A stretch of 21,012 nucleotides of DNA from Candidatus Bathyarchaeota archaeon (GCA_030601645.1 JAUWBQ010000009.1:1-21012); one strand, 5' to 3'; shown: positions 1 through 8,191, counted from the first letter of the stretch. Numbers and translations are program-made. Notes: generated by a model not told the origin, from the sequence alone.

Positions 1-1
1 C

Positions 2-1157
2 ATGGAAGAAGGAAAGTTCGCGGGGATCAAGACCATTGAGAGAGACATCGATGAACGCAAGAAAGCCGGACATCAGACGAAGATTTTAGAGATCGCCATC
101 GAATCTTCCATCTCCGCATTCACCCTGACCGATCTTAAGGGCATCCTCACATATGTGAACGAGTCCTTCGTGAATTTGTGGTGGTACGAAAAAGAAGAAG
201 CCCTTAGTAGATCGATCACGGACCTGTTTCAGGAAGGTGTTTTTACCGAGGTTCTGATGGGGCTGAGGAATGTGGGTAGCTGGGTCGGAGTTGGGGGCTC
301 TCAGGAAGGACGGGGCGCCCTTCGAGGTTCAGCTATCGGCCAGCGTGGTCAAGGACGACGATGGCATCCCCCTGTGCATGATGGCCTCCATGGTCGACAT
401 CACCGGGCATAAGGAGGCGGAGAGGAGCCTGATAGAGTACACTGCCCACCTCAGGGAGATCGTGGAGGAGAGGACCCGTGAGCTCATGGATGCCGAGAGG
501 ATGGTCGCCGCCAGCCGGGTATCCGCCATGGTGGGCCACGACCTGAGGGGGCCTCTCCAGACCATAAAGAACGTAGCCTTCCTCCTGAAGCTGGACCCGG
601 ATAACGAGGACGAGCTCATCGACACCATCAACGGCGCCGTGGATTACGCGGTGAAGATGCTCGACGAGCTCCGCCAGGCTACCAAGGACACTCCTCTGAA
701 CTTGGTGGAGGCCAACTTGGAATCCTTCATAAAGAAAGCCGTGGAGGAAGCCTCGGCTCCATCCAACGTATCGGTGGAGTTGAACATCGGACTAGGGCTC
801 AACAACGTATCCATCGACCCCGTGAAGATCAGGAGGATCCTGAACAACCTCATCAGGAACTCCCTGGAGGCCATGCCCGGAGGAGGCTTGTTGACGATAG
901 TCGCAGTCCGGGAGGAAGGTCAGGTACGCTTGAAGGTCTCCGACACCGGCGTGGGAATACCCCTAGAGAGCCGCCCTCATCTCTACGAGCCTTTCAACAC
1001 CACTAAATCGAAGGGCCTCGGATTGGGCCTCGCCTGCTGCAAGAGGGCCGTGGATCTCCACGGAGGCATGATAACAGTCATGTCCGAGGAGGGGAGAGGG
1101 ACAACCTTTGAGATCACCCTTCCCACGAATCATGTACGGGAAGATGTCCCATTCTGA
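2..1157 (+). pseudogene. PAS-domain sensor histidine kinase, 5'-truncated by the window edge and frameshifted
   Basis: This is the C-terminal part of a sensor kinase that would autophosphorylate a histidine and pass the phosphate to a response regulator; no partner regulator is visible. The reading frame enters from the left edge with a PAC-like tail (ERDIDERKKA), so the ATG at position 2 is probably internal. A PAS domain follows and ends in ITGHKEAE near 418, then a coiled linker. The HisKA H-box is GHDLRGPLQT near 535-565, and the HATPase motifs are the N-box NNLIRNSLEAMP, the G1 box DTGVGIP and a G2 region (KGLGLGLACC). No membrane segment is visible, so it looks like a soluble sensor. 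The frame changes near 287-292 inside the PAS domain. Restoring a two-base AG gives GSWVGELGALRKDG, a normal PAS sequence. This is either a recent mutation or a sequencing error. The family call is secure; intactness is not. Confidence 0.8.
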
Positions 1158-1188
1158 AAAGTTGAGCTGACCTAAACAGAAGGGGGGC

Positions 1189-2237
1189 CTAGCTCGCCCT
1201 TGTGCTCCACTCTGGGATTACCCAAGGGAGAGGGTCTCCCTTGACATAGGCTTCGAGGGCCTCCCGGTAGGGGAAAAGGGCTACGGACCCGCCGGTGTGG
1301 AGGAAGACTATCGTGTCCTCCCGCTTGAAGAAGCCGTCCCTGCACAGGCCGATCAGCCCCGCCATGGCGCTGCCCGTGTAGACTGGATCCAGGAAGAGCC
1401 CCTCCTTCTCGGCCAACATCTTGACCGCCTCGGCCTTGCCTTCTGTCATGAACCCGTAGTCCTCGCCCGCGTACTGGTCGAAGACTATGATGTCCTCCCC
1501 CATACACTCGGCGTCGAACTCCAAGAACTCGAAAGTCTCATTCGCGATCCTAGCGACCTTGTCCGTCTGTTCCCTTCTCGAGCTACCCCCCGTGCCGATC
1601 CCGACCACCTTGATCCCCGAGTTGAGAGCCTTCGCTCCGGCCTCCAGCCCGGCCTGGGTCCCCCCGGACCCTGAGGAGTGGACCAAGTAGTCGACATCGA
1701 TGCCTTTCTCGACCGACTGCGCCACCAGCTCAAGCATGCAGTTCACGTATCCCGAGGCCCCTATAGGGTTGGAGCCCCCGATCCCCATGGCGTAGGTCTT
1801 ATGGCCTTCGTCCTTCGCCGCTTCCTCGATCTCGACCATGGCCTTGTCGAAGTTTTCAGGTCTGACGACCCTGATGTCGGCGCCCATCAGGACATGTAGG
1901 AGGTGGTCCCGTTGTAGTCCTCAGGATCATAGCCCTCCCTGGGCCCCTTCTTCACCAGGGAGACCTTCAACCCGAGGCGGTGGGCTGCAGCGGCTGTCTG
2001 GGTGCACCAGTTGGAGTGGAAACCGGCCCCCGTGACGATGTAGTCGGCTCCCTTCTTGAGGGCGTCTCCCATAAGGTATTCGAGCTTCCTCGCCTTGTTC
2101 CCGCCGAAGGCCAGGCCCGTGAGGTCGTCCCGTTTGATCAGGATCCTCGGGCCAAGCTCCTTGGACAGGTTGGGCAGCTCTTGGAGGGGCGTGGGCAGGT
2201 TCGCGAGCCTTATCCTTGGTAGCGTGTTCAGCTTCAT
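1189..2237 (-). pseudogene. D-cysteine desulfhydrase / ACC deaminase family PLP enzyme, frameshifted
   Basis: This is a fold-type II PLP enzyme related to D-cysteine desulfhydrase, which makes pyruvate, H2S and ammonia from D-cysteine, and to ACC deaminase. The N-terminal piece (2237 to 1887) carries FGGNKARKLE with the presumed PLP lysine K48 and AGFHSNW with the catalytic-type serine S75. The C-terminal piece (reading on to 1189) carries a phosphate-binding SSGSGGTQAG and the active-site region LDPVYTGSAMAGL. The two pieces are one gene split by a single-base loss in a G run near 1909-1912. Adding one G gives DYNGDHLLHVLMGADI, matching the family, and a protein of about 349 residues, the usual length. 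Substrate (D-cysteine, ACC or another amino acid) cannot be told from sequence. It converges on the histidine kinase with 31 bp between the stops. A TATA-like element at 2264-2272 lies about 27-35 bp upstream, so the leader is very short. Confidence 0.82.
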
Positions 2238-2262
2238 GTCGTATCGCCTCTCTTTGTTTCAA

Positions 2263-2273
2263 TGGATATAATT
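2263..2273 (-). promoter_or_regulatory. Probable TATA box for the PLP-enzyme gene
   Basis: Read on the minus strand this is AATTATATCC, about 27-35 bp upstream of the ATG at 2237. That geometry predicts a start of transcription within a few bases of the start codon. A purine-rich GAGAGGCG lies between them and may serve as a weak ribosome binding site if the leader extends that far. Confidence 0.4.
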
Positions 2274-2341
2274 GTTTACGCATGCTCATCTGAGCCCACG
2301 GAACGCGCCGTCTGTGTGACCCCCTCATCGTGATGTTTCTT

Positions 2342-2357
2342 GAAAAGGCCTTTAAAC
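2342..2357 (+). promoter_or_regulatory. BRE/TATA promoter of the coiled-coil gene
   Basis: GAAAAGG followed by CCTTTAAAC fits an archaeal BRE plus TATA box. Its centre is about 26 bp upstream of the GTG at 2380, so the transcript probably begins at or next to that codon. Confidence 0.5.
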
Positions 2358-2379
2358 GAGGAAGGCGTTCTGGGTCAAT

Positions 2380-2997
2380 GTGGGAGAGGGAATGATCGAC
2401 CGATTCGGCGATAGGATCAATGAGCTCGAGTCCGTCATCCGGGAGATAGCCATCGACATAACCACCGGCACAGTCGTCGACCGCTTGCCCCCCGAAAAGG
2501 TGTGGGAGAAGACCGGGCCCAGGGTCTCAATGGTGAGGGAGCTCATCAAGGAGCTCAGGGAGTACCTGTACATCCTGAAGCCGGAGAAGGTGCCCACCAT
2601 CCAGAGGAGTGTCACGGGCATCTTCGAGCGCCTCGACCTGTTCAAGGAGTCCCTGACCAAGGACCAAGGGGACAAGGAGGACAACTCCCAGGCTTCCGTC
2701 GACGAGCTCAGGAAGGCTCTCGGCGAGATATCCGAGTTCGTCTCCCTCTGCAGGGCGATAAAGGCCGACCCCTCCGAGATCATCCAGAGTGTCATTGTCC
2801 TCAGGCAGGGCCAGCAGTCCGAGGCCCCATCGATAACCCAGGCCAGGATGAAGTACTTGGGGGACCTCGTCAAGGAGGCCCAGTCCTCGTACGGGGAGAT
2901 CACTGAGCTCTCGACCAAGATGAAGCACCAGCTCGCCGCCATTAAAGCCGAGTGCGAGGACCTCTACTTCAGCATGAGCAAGAAGGAAGAAGAGTAG
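2380..2997 (+). CDS. Hypothetical coiled-coil protein
   Basis: I do not recognise a family. The 205-residue product is highly charged and almost wholly helical, with heptad-like stretches near residues 5-30 (IDRFGDRINELES), 45-65 and 155-200, and no signal peptide, membrane segment or cysteine cluster. It is probably a soluble oligomeric scaffold or partner protein, which is inference. Two starts are possible. GTG 2380 sits where a leaderless transcript from the TATA box at 2351-2356 would begin. ATG 2392 is preceded by GGAGAGGG and would give MIDRFGDR as the N-terminus, four residues shorter. Codon use matches its neighbours. It stands alone, divergent from the PLP enzyme and convergent with the carboxypeptidase, so context gives no functional clue. 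Confidence 0.72.
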   Translation: MGEGMIDRFGDRINELESVIREIAIDITTGTVVDRLPPEKVWEKTGPRVSMVRELIKELREYLYILKPEKVPTIQRSVTGIFERLDLFKESLTKDQGDKEDNSQASVDELRKALGEISEFVSLCRAIKADPSEIIQSVIVLRQGQQSEAPSITQARMKYLGDLVKEAQSSYGEITELSTKMKHQLAAIKAECEDLYFSMSKKEEE

Positions 2998-3035
2998 CTC
3001 ACAGGCTCGCATCGACTATTCTCGTCATCTCCAAA

Positions 3036-3085
3036 TAGAAAAAGGGAGGGGCCCCATCCCTCGGGAGGGGCCTCTATAAAAAAAG
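3036..3085 (-). terminator. T-rich terminator region downstream of the M14 carboxypeptidase
   Basis: Read on the minus strand just past the carboxypeptidase stop there are two T runs (about 3075-3081 and 3041-3045) separated by GC-rich segments that can pair (CCCT/AGGG around 3057-3069). T-rich tracts are the usual archaeal termination signal. The location between convergent genes fits. Confidence 0.5.
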
Positions 3086-3092
3086 GGGGTTT

Positions 3093-5648
3093 CTAGCCGT
3101 ACAGGGCGTTGAAGAGGAACTTGAAGGTGGCATGGGTCTGAGCCCGGAACTGGCTCCGGAACCCGTAGAGGACCACCCTGCCCTTCCCCATCTTCACGTC
3201 GACGAGGGCCGCCTTCCTGCCCAGGTTCTTCTCCCCGATGAGCCAGCCGCTCTGGAGGATGTTCTCGTCATGATACCTCACGACGACATCGAAGTCCTGG
3301 TTGTTCTCGTGGGGTTTGACGGCCATGGCCGGGCTGTCCCAGAATAGGACCGGGGTGCCCTCCTCCACCCCGTAGGCCAGGGGGCTACGGGGATTGATCT
3401 GGACCTTCAAGAGGCTACCGGGGCAGAAGAATTCGTCGGGTTTCAGGTCCTTCACCGTGTTCATCATGGGCAGCTTAAGGGTCTCCATACCGAACCCGCA
3501 GGACTCGTTGAGGAGGAGGAGTGTGCCCCCATTCTCGACGAACTCCTTCACCTTCTCCGCCCCCTTCTCGCCTATCCCGCTCCGGTACTCCGGGGGGAAC
3601 TTGGGGACGGTGATCAGCCCCTTGTACCGCTTCTCGTAGTACTCCTCGATCTTGTCGCCCTTTATCACCTCGTCAGGGTCGCCGGGGAAGATGAGCACGT
3701 CGTACTTGTCCTCCAAGCCCCCCTTGATCTCCTCGTCCTTCACCGTGGAGTAGTCAAAACCGTACTGCTCGAAGATCCATCGGGTCCAGCCCTCGTCCAT
3801 GTTCCCGCCCCAGTAACGCTGGTACATCGCCACCTTCAGGGGCTTGATCTCGCGTTTCTCGAATCCGGGGGCCGCCTCAAGGGAGTAAACTTTGAGGTAG
3901 ACTTCCTTAATCTGGGCTTCTAGGGCGTCCTTCGCACCTTTCTTATCAGGGATGTAGAAGGCACCCAGGGGCATGGTCTCCCCGGTGACTGTCACCTCTT
4001 CGAGCACCCTATAGACCTTGATTTCGCCTTTGAGGAGGTTGTTCACAGTCTTGAAGCTGTCGTTCTGCCTCCCATCGAGGATGTATCCGTGCTTGGACTC
4101 GGTGACGGGTTCCACTTTGTGTTCCAACTCTTCGACCTTAGTCGTCTTCGCATCGAAGGGTTTCTCGACCTCGATGACGTTGACTCCCATCATGGCTGCA
4201 AGATTATAACCCGCAAGATCTTGGAGGCCTAATGGGGTTCCCTTGGTGTTCCTGGCCCAGGGGTTGTCGTGGTAGAACTTGTCCATAAGCAGGGACAGGA
4301 GGAAGGGGCGGGTGATCTGGTTGAAGTATACGATGTGGCTCCCAGCCGGGTATGAGACGCCGTTGACCTCAAACCCGTCCTCGGCTCTGTGCATCTTGAC
4401 GCCGTTCCTATTGAGGGCTTCAAACAGCTTCCTTGCGGTGAGGGAGTCCCACTGATTGGGAGGGAAGACCAGGGCGTAGGGCGGCTCTGTCTCGCCTTTC
4501 TCAATGCCCCTCTCCGCCTTCATGCAGAGGTTCCTGAGGAATGTCTCCCTGTAGTTGGACACCAGCTCCAGGGCCGCGAGGGCGGAGACCTTCTGCTGGT
4601 CGACGATGTTCCTGAGGCGCCACCAGCCCCCAGGCCAGGGGTGAGGGAAGTTGACGTGGCTTCTGTACTCGGGCCTGCCCCTCCGGGCTGGCTGGAGCTG
4701 GTGGTAGTGGATGTAGAGGGGGGTGGCGAGCTTGGCGCTTGCGGACTCGGTGAGCATCCCGCAGATGCCGTGCCAGCCGCAGACCCGGGTGTAGGTGGAG
4801 TTGAACTCCGCAGTGAATCCGGCGTAGTTCTCCACGCCGATGCAGCCCTCCTGCTCCAGCCGGTTGATCATCGCGCCCCCGTAGAGCTGCTGCTCCGTCC
4901 AGATGAGGGGGTCGACGTTGGGGTCTGTGGGGTTTACGAAGGGGGGGATGTAGTACCTGCCGCCGTAGCTGCCATAGTGGTGGTAGTCGATGAAGGCGAC
5001 GGGGAACCACTCCTCGAAGAGGACCTTGGCCATCATTCTGGTCTCCACCATGTTCAGGAGGACGAGGTCCCTGTTGTTGTCGTGGCCGACGTACTTGTGA
5101 TAGAGCCAGGGGAGGTTGACACCCTCGTATTCTGTGTCCAGCCATTCGTTGTACCAGTCCACAACCATGATGTTCCCGTCAGGGTTCGCACACGGGACCA
5201 GGAGGAGGACCACCTCGTCCAAGATCTTCTTTATCTCTGGGGATTCGCAGGTGATGAGCTCGTGGACGAGCTCCGGCGCCATCTGGGCGCCCCCGACCTC
5301 GTTGGCGTGGATGCTCATCGACATGACCATCACGGCCTTGCCTTCCTTCACGAGGCGCTCCACATCCTCCTGGGGGAGCTCCTCGGAGTAGGCGAGGGTG
5401 GGCCCTATCTTCTTGAGGGCGTCGAGGTTCCCCATGTTCTCCGGGGAGGAGACGATCGCAAGGAGGAAGGGGTTGCCCTCCGTCGATTTTCCGAGTTCCA
5501 TAACCTTGATCTTATCCGATCTCTCGTCTAGGATCCGATAGTAATCGACGATCTTGTCCCATCGGGCGAGTTTCCTGTCTGTTCCCATCCTGAAGCCGAA
5601 GAACTGCTCCGGAGAGGGGATGTCGTTGACAGACATATTTATCCTCAT
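3093..5648 (-). CDS. M14-family zinc carboxypeptidase with a C-terminal GATase-like domain
   Basis: This is a metallocarboxypeptidase-like protein of 851 residues. The M14 catalytic domain fills roughly residues 10-350. The zinc ligands are H114 and E117 (SIHANEVGG) and a histidine in DYHHYG (223/224). NPDG is at 155-158, the substrate-anchoring N192/R193 lie in DNNRD, and the catalytic glutamate is E301 (MLTESAS). All key M14 residues are therefore present. The C-terminal part (about 600-851) has alternating strands and helices, including YDVLIFPGDPDE and NGGTLLLLNES, that resemble the glutamine-amidotransferase-like domain of large M14 relatives. No signal peptide or membrane helix precedes the catalytic domain, so it appears cytoplasmic; many large bacterial relatives are exported. 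ATG 5648 is used here, and ATG 5636 is an alternative because the TATA-like element at 5663-5671 lies only about 15-23 bp from the first. The true substrate is unknown. Confidence 0.88.
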   Translation of the reverse strand: MRINMSVNDIPSPEQFFGFRMGTDRKLARWDKIVDYYRILDERSDKIKVMELGKSTEGNPFLLAIVSSPENMGNLDALKKIGPTLAYSEELPQEDVERLVKEGKAVMVMSMSIHANEVGGAQMAPELVHELITCESPEIKKILDEVVLLLVPCANPDGNIMVVDWYNEWLDTEYEGVNLPWLYHKYVGHDNNRDLVLLNMVETRMMAKVLFEEWFPVAFIDYHHYGSYGGRYYIPPFVNPTDPNVDPLIWTEQQLYGGAMINRLEQEGCIGVENYAGFTAEFNSTYTRVCGWHGICGMLTESASAKLATPLYIHYHQLQPARRGRPEYRSHVNFPHPWPGGWWRLRNIVDQQKVSALAALELVSNYRETFLRNLCMKAERGIEKGETEPPYALVFPPNQWDSLTARKLFEALNRNGVKMHRAEDGFEVNGVSYPAGSHIVYFNQITRPFLLSLLMDKFYHDNPWARNTKGTPLGLQDLAGYNLAAMMGVNVIEVEKPFDAKTTKVEELEHKVEPVTESKHGYILDGRQNDSFKTVNNLLKGEIKVYRVLEEVTVTGETMPLGAFYIPDKKGAKDALEAQIKEVYLKVYSLEAAPGFEKREIKPLKVAMYQRYWGGNMDEGWTRWIFEQYGFDYSTVKDEEIKGGLEDKYDVLIFPGDPDEVIKGDKIEEYYEKRYKGLITVPKFPPEYRSGIGEKGAEKVKEFVENGGTLLLLNESCGFGMETLKLPMMNTVKDLKPDEFFCPGSLLKVQINPRSPLAYGVEEGTPVLFWDSPAMAVKPHENNQDFDVVVRYHDENILQSGWLIGEKNLGRKAALVDVKMGKGRVVLYGFRSQFRAQTHATFKFLFNALYG

Positions 5649-5662
5649 ACGTTGACGGTTCA

Positions 5663-5671
5663 GAATTTAAG
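5663..5671 (-). promoter_or_regulatory. Probable TATA box of the M14 carboxypeptidase
   Basis: CTTAAATTC on the minus strand, centred about 19 bp upstream of ATG 5648 and 31 bp upstream of ATG 5636. With usual archaeal spacing, transcription would start between the two ATGs, slightly favouring the inner start. Confidence 0.35.
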
Positions 5672-5769
5672 TTCAATCGCTGATCAAAGCGAGGCGCCAC
5701 TGGGCGTTAGACGACTTCAATTCTTGCAGGATGAGCGAAAACCGTCTCCCTGGCGCTGGTTGAATGTCG

Positions 5770-7194
5770 TCAGCCCTTGAGCCAGTCGGCTTCCTTATCC
5801 TCCAGCCCGAGCCAACCGGAGATGTCCCGGGCCATGGCTTCGTTCTCCTCGAAGATGACCTTCATGAGGGGGATGACCTCGGCCACCGCCTCCCTCGTTG
5901 AGATGTGGCACTTATCCGCCACCCGCTCCGCGATGCTCCTTCGGCGGCGCCGGCTGTGCCAGGTCCTCCGGTAGCGCCAGATGAGCTGGGGGGACCTGAA
6001 GTAGGGGAGGTTCCAACAGCCCCCGCCCCTGACCCAGCTGGCCCCCATCGATCTGAAGGTCTCGTTCACCCTCCTCCAATCGTCCTTCAGGTACCTATTC
6101 GGTTTTATCATTATACCGTCGGGGGATTCGATTATGGTGAAATCCCTTGGGGGAAAGCCCAGCTCCGCGACCTTGATCCTAGCCAACTTGAGAAGGCCCA
6201 CCCCGTCCGAGTTCCTCCGGCTCAGGGCGACGCCCCCTGTCATCTCGTCTAACATATACTTGATGAGGCGGTAGTTCTGGGTCCTCCGGGCCCGGGTCTG
6301 GTGGATGTCGGCCCGAGAGAGGGCGTCCATCCCCTCCGCGAGGTCTGAGGCGTCGTCGAGGACCAGGGGGAGGTTCTCGTAGATCCAGTTGAAGAGATCG
6401 TCGTAGGGGATGTGAGCCGAGGAGATGATCCTCCGGGCGTCCCTCAGGGTTTTGGCGGAGAACATCTTCATCAGGGCGTCCGGGGTGTAGTCTTTCCGGT
6501 CTCGAACGCTTAAGCCGGAGGCTTCGGCCATGGTGATTCTGGTTCTCCCCCTGGCTATGGCCTCCAGATCGTTTATAGTGGATCTCAGGTCTCCCTCGGC
6601 CCTGTCCGCCAGGAGCTCCAGGACGTCCTCGTCGACATGGATTTCCAGCTCCTCCGCGATGGCCCTGATTCTCATCAGGATGAGGCTGAAGGGGACGGGG
6701 TTGTACTCTATGTGGAGGGAGACATCCCTGAGGGGCCTGAACTTGTCCTCCCACCTCTCGCCGATGCTGGTGGCGACGAGGACGACGGGGATCTCGGTCT
6801 TCTTGATGATGGCGGCTATAGCGCCTATGCCGCCGTGGTCCTGCCTTCCGCTGATGCCCTCGAGCTCGTCGACGAGGATCATCCGGCGCTTCCCGGTTAT
6901 GGTGACCCTCTGGTGGATGGACCTCCCTATGAGGGAGTCAAGGTTCTTCTTGGTCCTGTAGTCGCTGGCGTTGACCTCTAGGAGGTCGTAGCCCAGGTCG
7001 TTGGCTAGGGCGACGACGCTGCAGGTCTTGCCCACGCCGGGGGGGCCGTAGAGGAAGGCGGCTCTCAGCTTGGGGATCCCCTTATCCCAGGACTTGAGCC
7101 AGGTCTGGAGCTGCCTGATGGCCCTCTCGTTTCCGGCTATCTCCTTGAGGGTGCAGGGCCTGAACCGGCTGGACCAGGGCTGGCTCTCGGTCAT
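5770..7194 (-). CDS. rfcL: Replication factor C large subunit (RfcL), with an extra internal segment
   Basis: This is the large subunit of the archaeal clamp loader, which with RfcS opens and loads PCNA onto primed DNA using ATP. The AAA+ core shows Walker A GPPGVGKT (50-57), Walker B MILVDELEG (105-113), sensor 1 VVLVATS (137-143) and sensor 2 GDLRSTIND (201-209). The collar region follows, with MTGGVALSRR (318-327) and the C-terminal SIAERVADKCHISTREA (420-436). Two things are odd. About 50-60 residues near 345-400, rich in Trp and Gly (W373, W387, W394), sit where relatives usually run directly from the TGGVAL region to the basic SRRRRRS stretch. The protein also ends in WLGLEDKEADWLKG with no visible PIP-box of the QxxLFxF type, which many archaeal RfcL proteins carry. 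Its start overlaps the rfcS stop by 4 bp, so the two are translationally coupled. The length of 474 is within the family range. Confidence 0.93.
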   Translation of the reverse strand: MTESQPWSSRFRPCTLKEIAGNERAIRQLQTWLKSWDKGIPKLRAAFLYGPPGVGKTCSVVALANDLGYDLLEVNASDYRTKKNLDSLIGRSIHQRVTITGKRRMILVDELEGISGRQDHGGIGAIAAIIKKTEIPVVLVATSIGERWEDKFRPLRDVSLHIEYNPVPFSLILMRIRAIAEELEIHVDEDVLELLADRAEGDLRSTINDLEAIARGRTRITMAEASGLSVRDRKDYTPDALMKMFSAKTLRDARRIISSAHIPYDDLFNWIYENLPLVLDDASDLAEGMDALSRADIHQTRARRTQNYRLIKYMLDEMTGGVALSRRNSDGVGLLKLARIKVAELGFPPRDFTIIESPDGIMIKPNRYLKDDWRRVNETFRSMGASWVRGGGCWNLPYFRSPQLIWRYRRTWHSRRRRRSIAERVADKCHISTREAVAEVIPLMKVIFEENEAMARDISGWLGLEDKEADWLKG

Positions 7195-8162
7195 CTGTCC
7201 ATCTCTTCCCCGGCGAGGGCGAGCTTGGCTATGAGGGCGCTGAGCTGGATCTCTGGCCTCGCCCCCTGGGTGAGGCGGTAGTCGATCTCCCCGATGGTGT
7301 CAGACAGCCTGACCTTCCACCTCTCGGGGATACCGAGCCTGAGGACCTCGGAGTAGATGATGCGGATGATGTCGTCGGCAGCCAAGCCCTCGTCTATGAG
7401 GAGGGCCCTGAGGGCCTCACGGGCCTCGAGGAACTCTCCCTTTAGGCCGAGGTTGAGTATCTCCCGGACCTTCCCGGGGCTGACCCGTCCGAGGATGCTG
7501 TAGATGGCGACATCGTCGACCACGCCCTCCTGGGTTGCGGCTGCCGCTTGGAGGAGGTTTGTCGCCTTCCTCAGGTCGCCTTTCGACGCCTCGTAGATGG
7601 CTTCCAGCCCCTCTTCGAGAAGTTGGACATCCTCCTTGGAGGCTATCGTCTTAATCCAACCTTTGGCGTCGACCTCGCTCAGGGGGCTGAAGCGGAAGAT
7701 GCTGCACCTGCTCTGGATGGGCTCTATTATGTTCTCCGAGTAGTTACCTATGAGGCAGAAGCGGCATGTGCGGGTGTAGATCTCCATGGTGCGGCGGAGA
7801 GCGTGCTGGGCTGCAGAGGTGAGGCTGTCCGCCTCGTCCATGATCAATATCTTGAAGGGGACCTTGCTGGCGATGGCGGCCGTCCGGGCGAAGTTCTTCA
7901 CCTTCTCCCTGATGACGTCGATGCCCCTCTCGTCGCTCGCGTTCAGCTCCAGGGTGTAGTTCCTGTAGCCGGAGCCGTAGAGATCCCTCGCCAAGGCCAG
8001 GATCGACGTGGTCTTCCCGATGCCTGCGGGCCCGACGAAGAGGAGGTGAGGCAGGTTCCTCTCCTTAACGAAGTTCTTCAGCCTAGAGACGATCTCCGTC
8101 TGGTTCACCATCTCGTCCAATATCTGGGGCCTGTACTTTTCGGCCCACATGCCGCCGCTCAT
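7191..8162 (-). CDS. rfcS: Replication factor C small subunit (RfcS)
   Basis: This is the small clamp-loader subunit, normally present in several copies per pentamer with one RfcL. The AAA+ motifs are complete: MWAEKYRP at the N-terminus, Walker A GPAGIGKT (44-51), ELNASDERG (72-80), a DEAD Walker B (109-112, IMDEAD) and the SRC arginine finger (151-153), followed by the collar domain. No intein interrupts the gene, although some archaeal rfcS genes carry one. The length of 323 is typical. ATG 8162 is preceded by GGAG about five bases upstream and by a TATA box at 8192-8200. ATG 8150 is a possible alternative (MWAEKYRP) with no comparable ribosome binding site. The stop overlaps the rfcL start (ATGA at 7191-7194), so the subunits are made from one transcript. 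Confidence 0.96.
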   Translation of the reverse strand: MSGGMWAEKYRPQILDEMVNQTEIVSRLKNFVKERNLPHLLFVGPAGIGKTTSILALARDLYGSGYRNYTLELNASDERGIDVIREKVKNFARTAAIASKVPFKILIMDEADSLTSAAQHALRRTMEIYTRTCRFCLIGNYSENIIEPIQSRCSIFRFSPLSEVDAKGWIKTIASKEDVQLLEEGLEAIYEASKGDLRKATNLLQAAAATQEGVVDDVAIYSILGRVSPGKVREILNLGLKGEFLEAREALRALLIDEGLAADDIIRIIYSEVLRLGIPERWKVRLSDTIGEIDYRLTQGARPEIQLSALIAKLALAGEEMDR

Positions 8163-8191
8163 TAAAGCTCCTTCCTATAGGGGGAGTCCGA

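Noticed and set aside
4389..5531. A 380-codon open frame on the plus strand opposite the M14 carboxypeptidase
   Set aside because: It is an antisense shadow produced by GC-rich codons. Its product is repetitive in V, E, D and L with no domain, while the opposite strand has complete M14 motifs.
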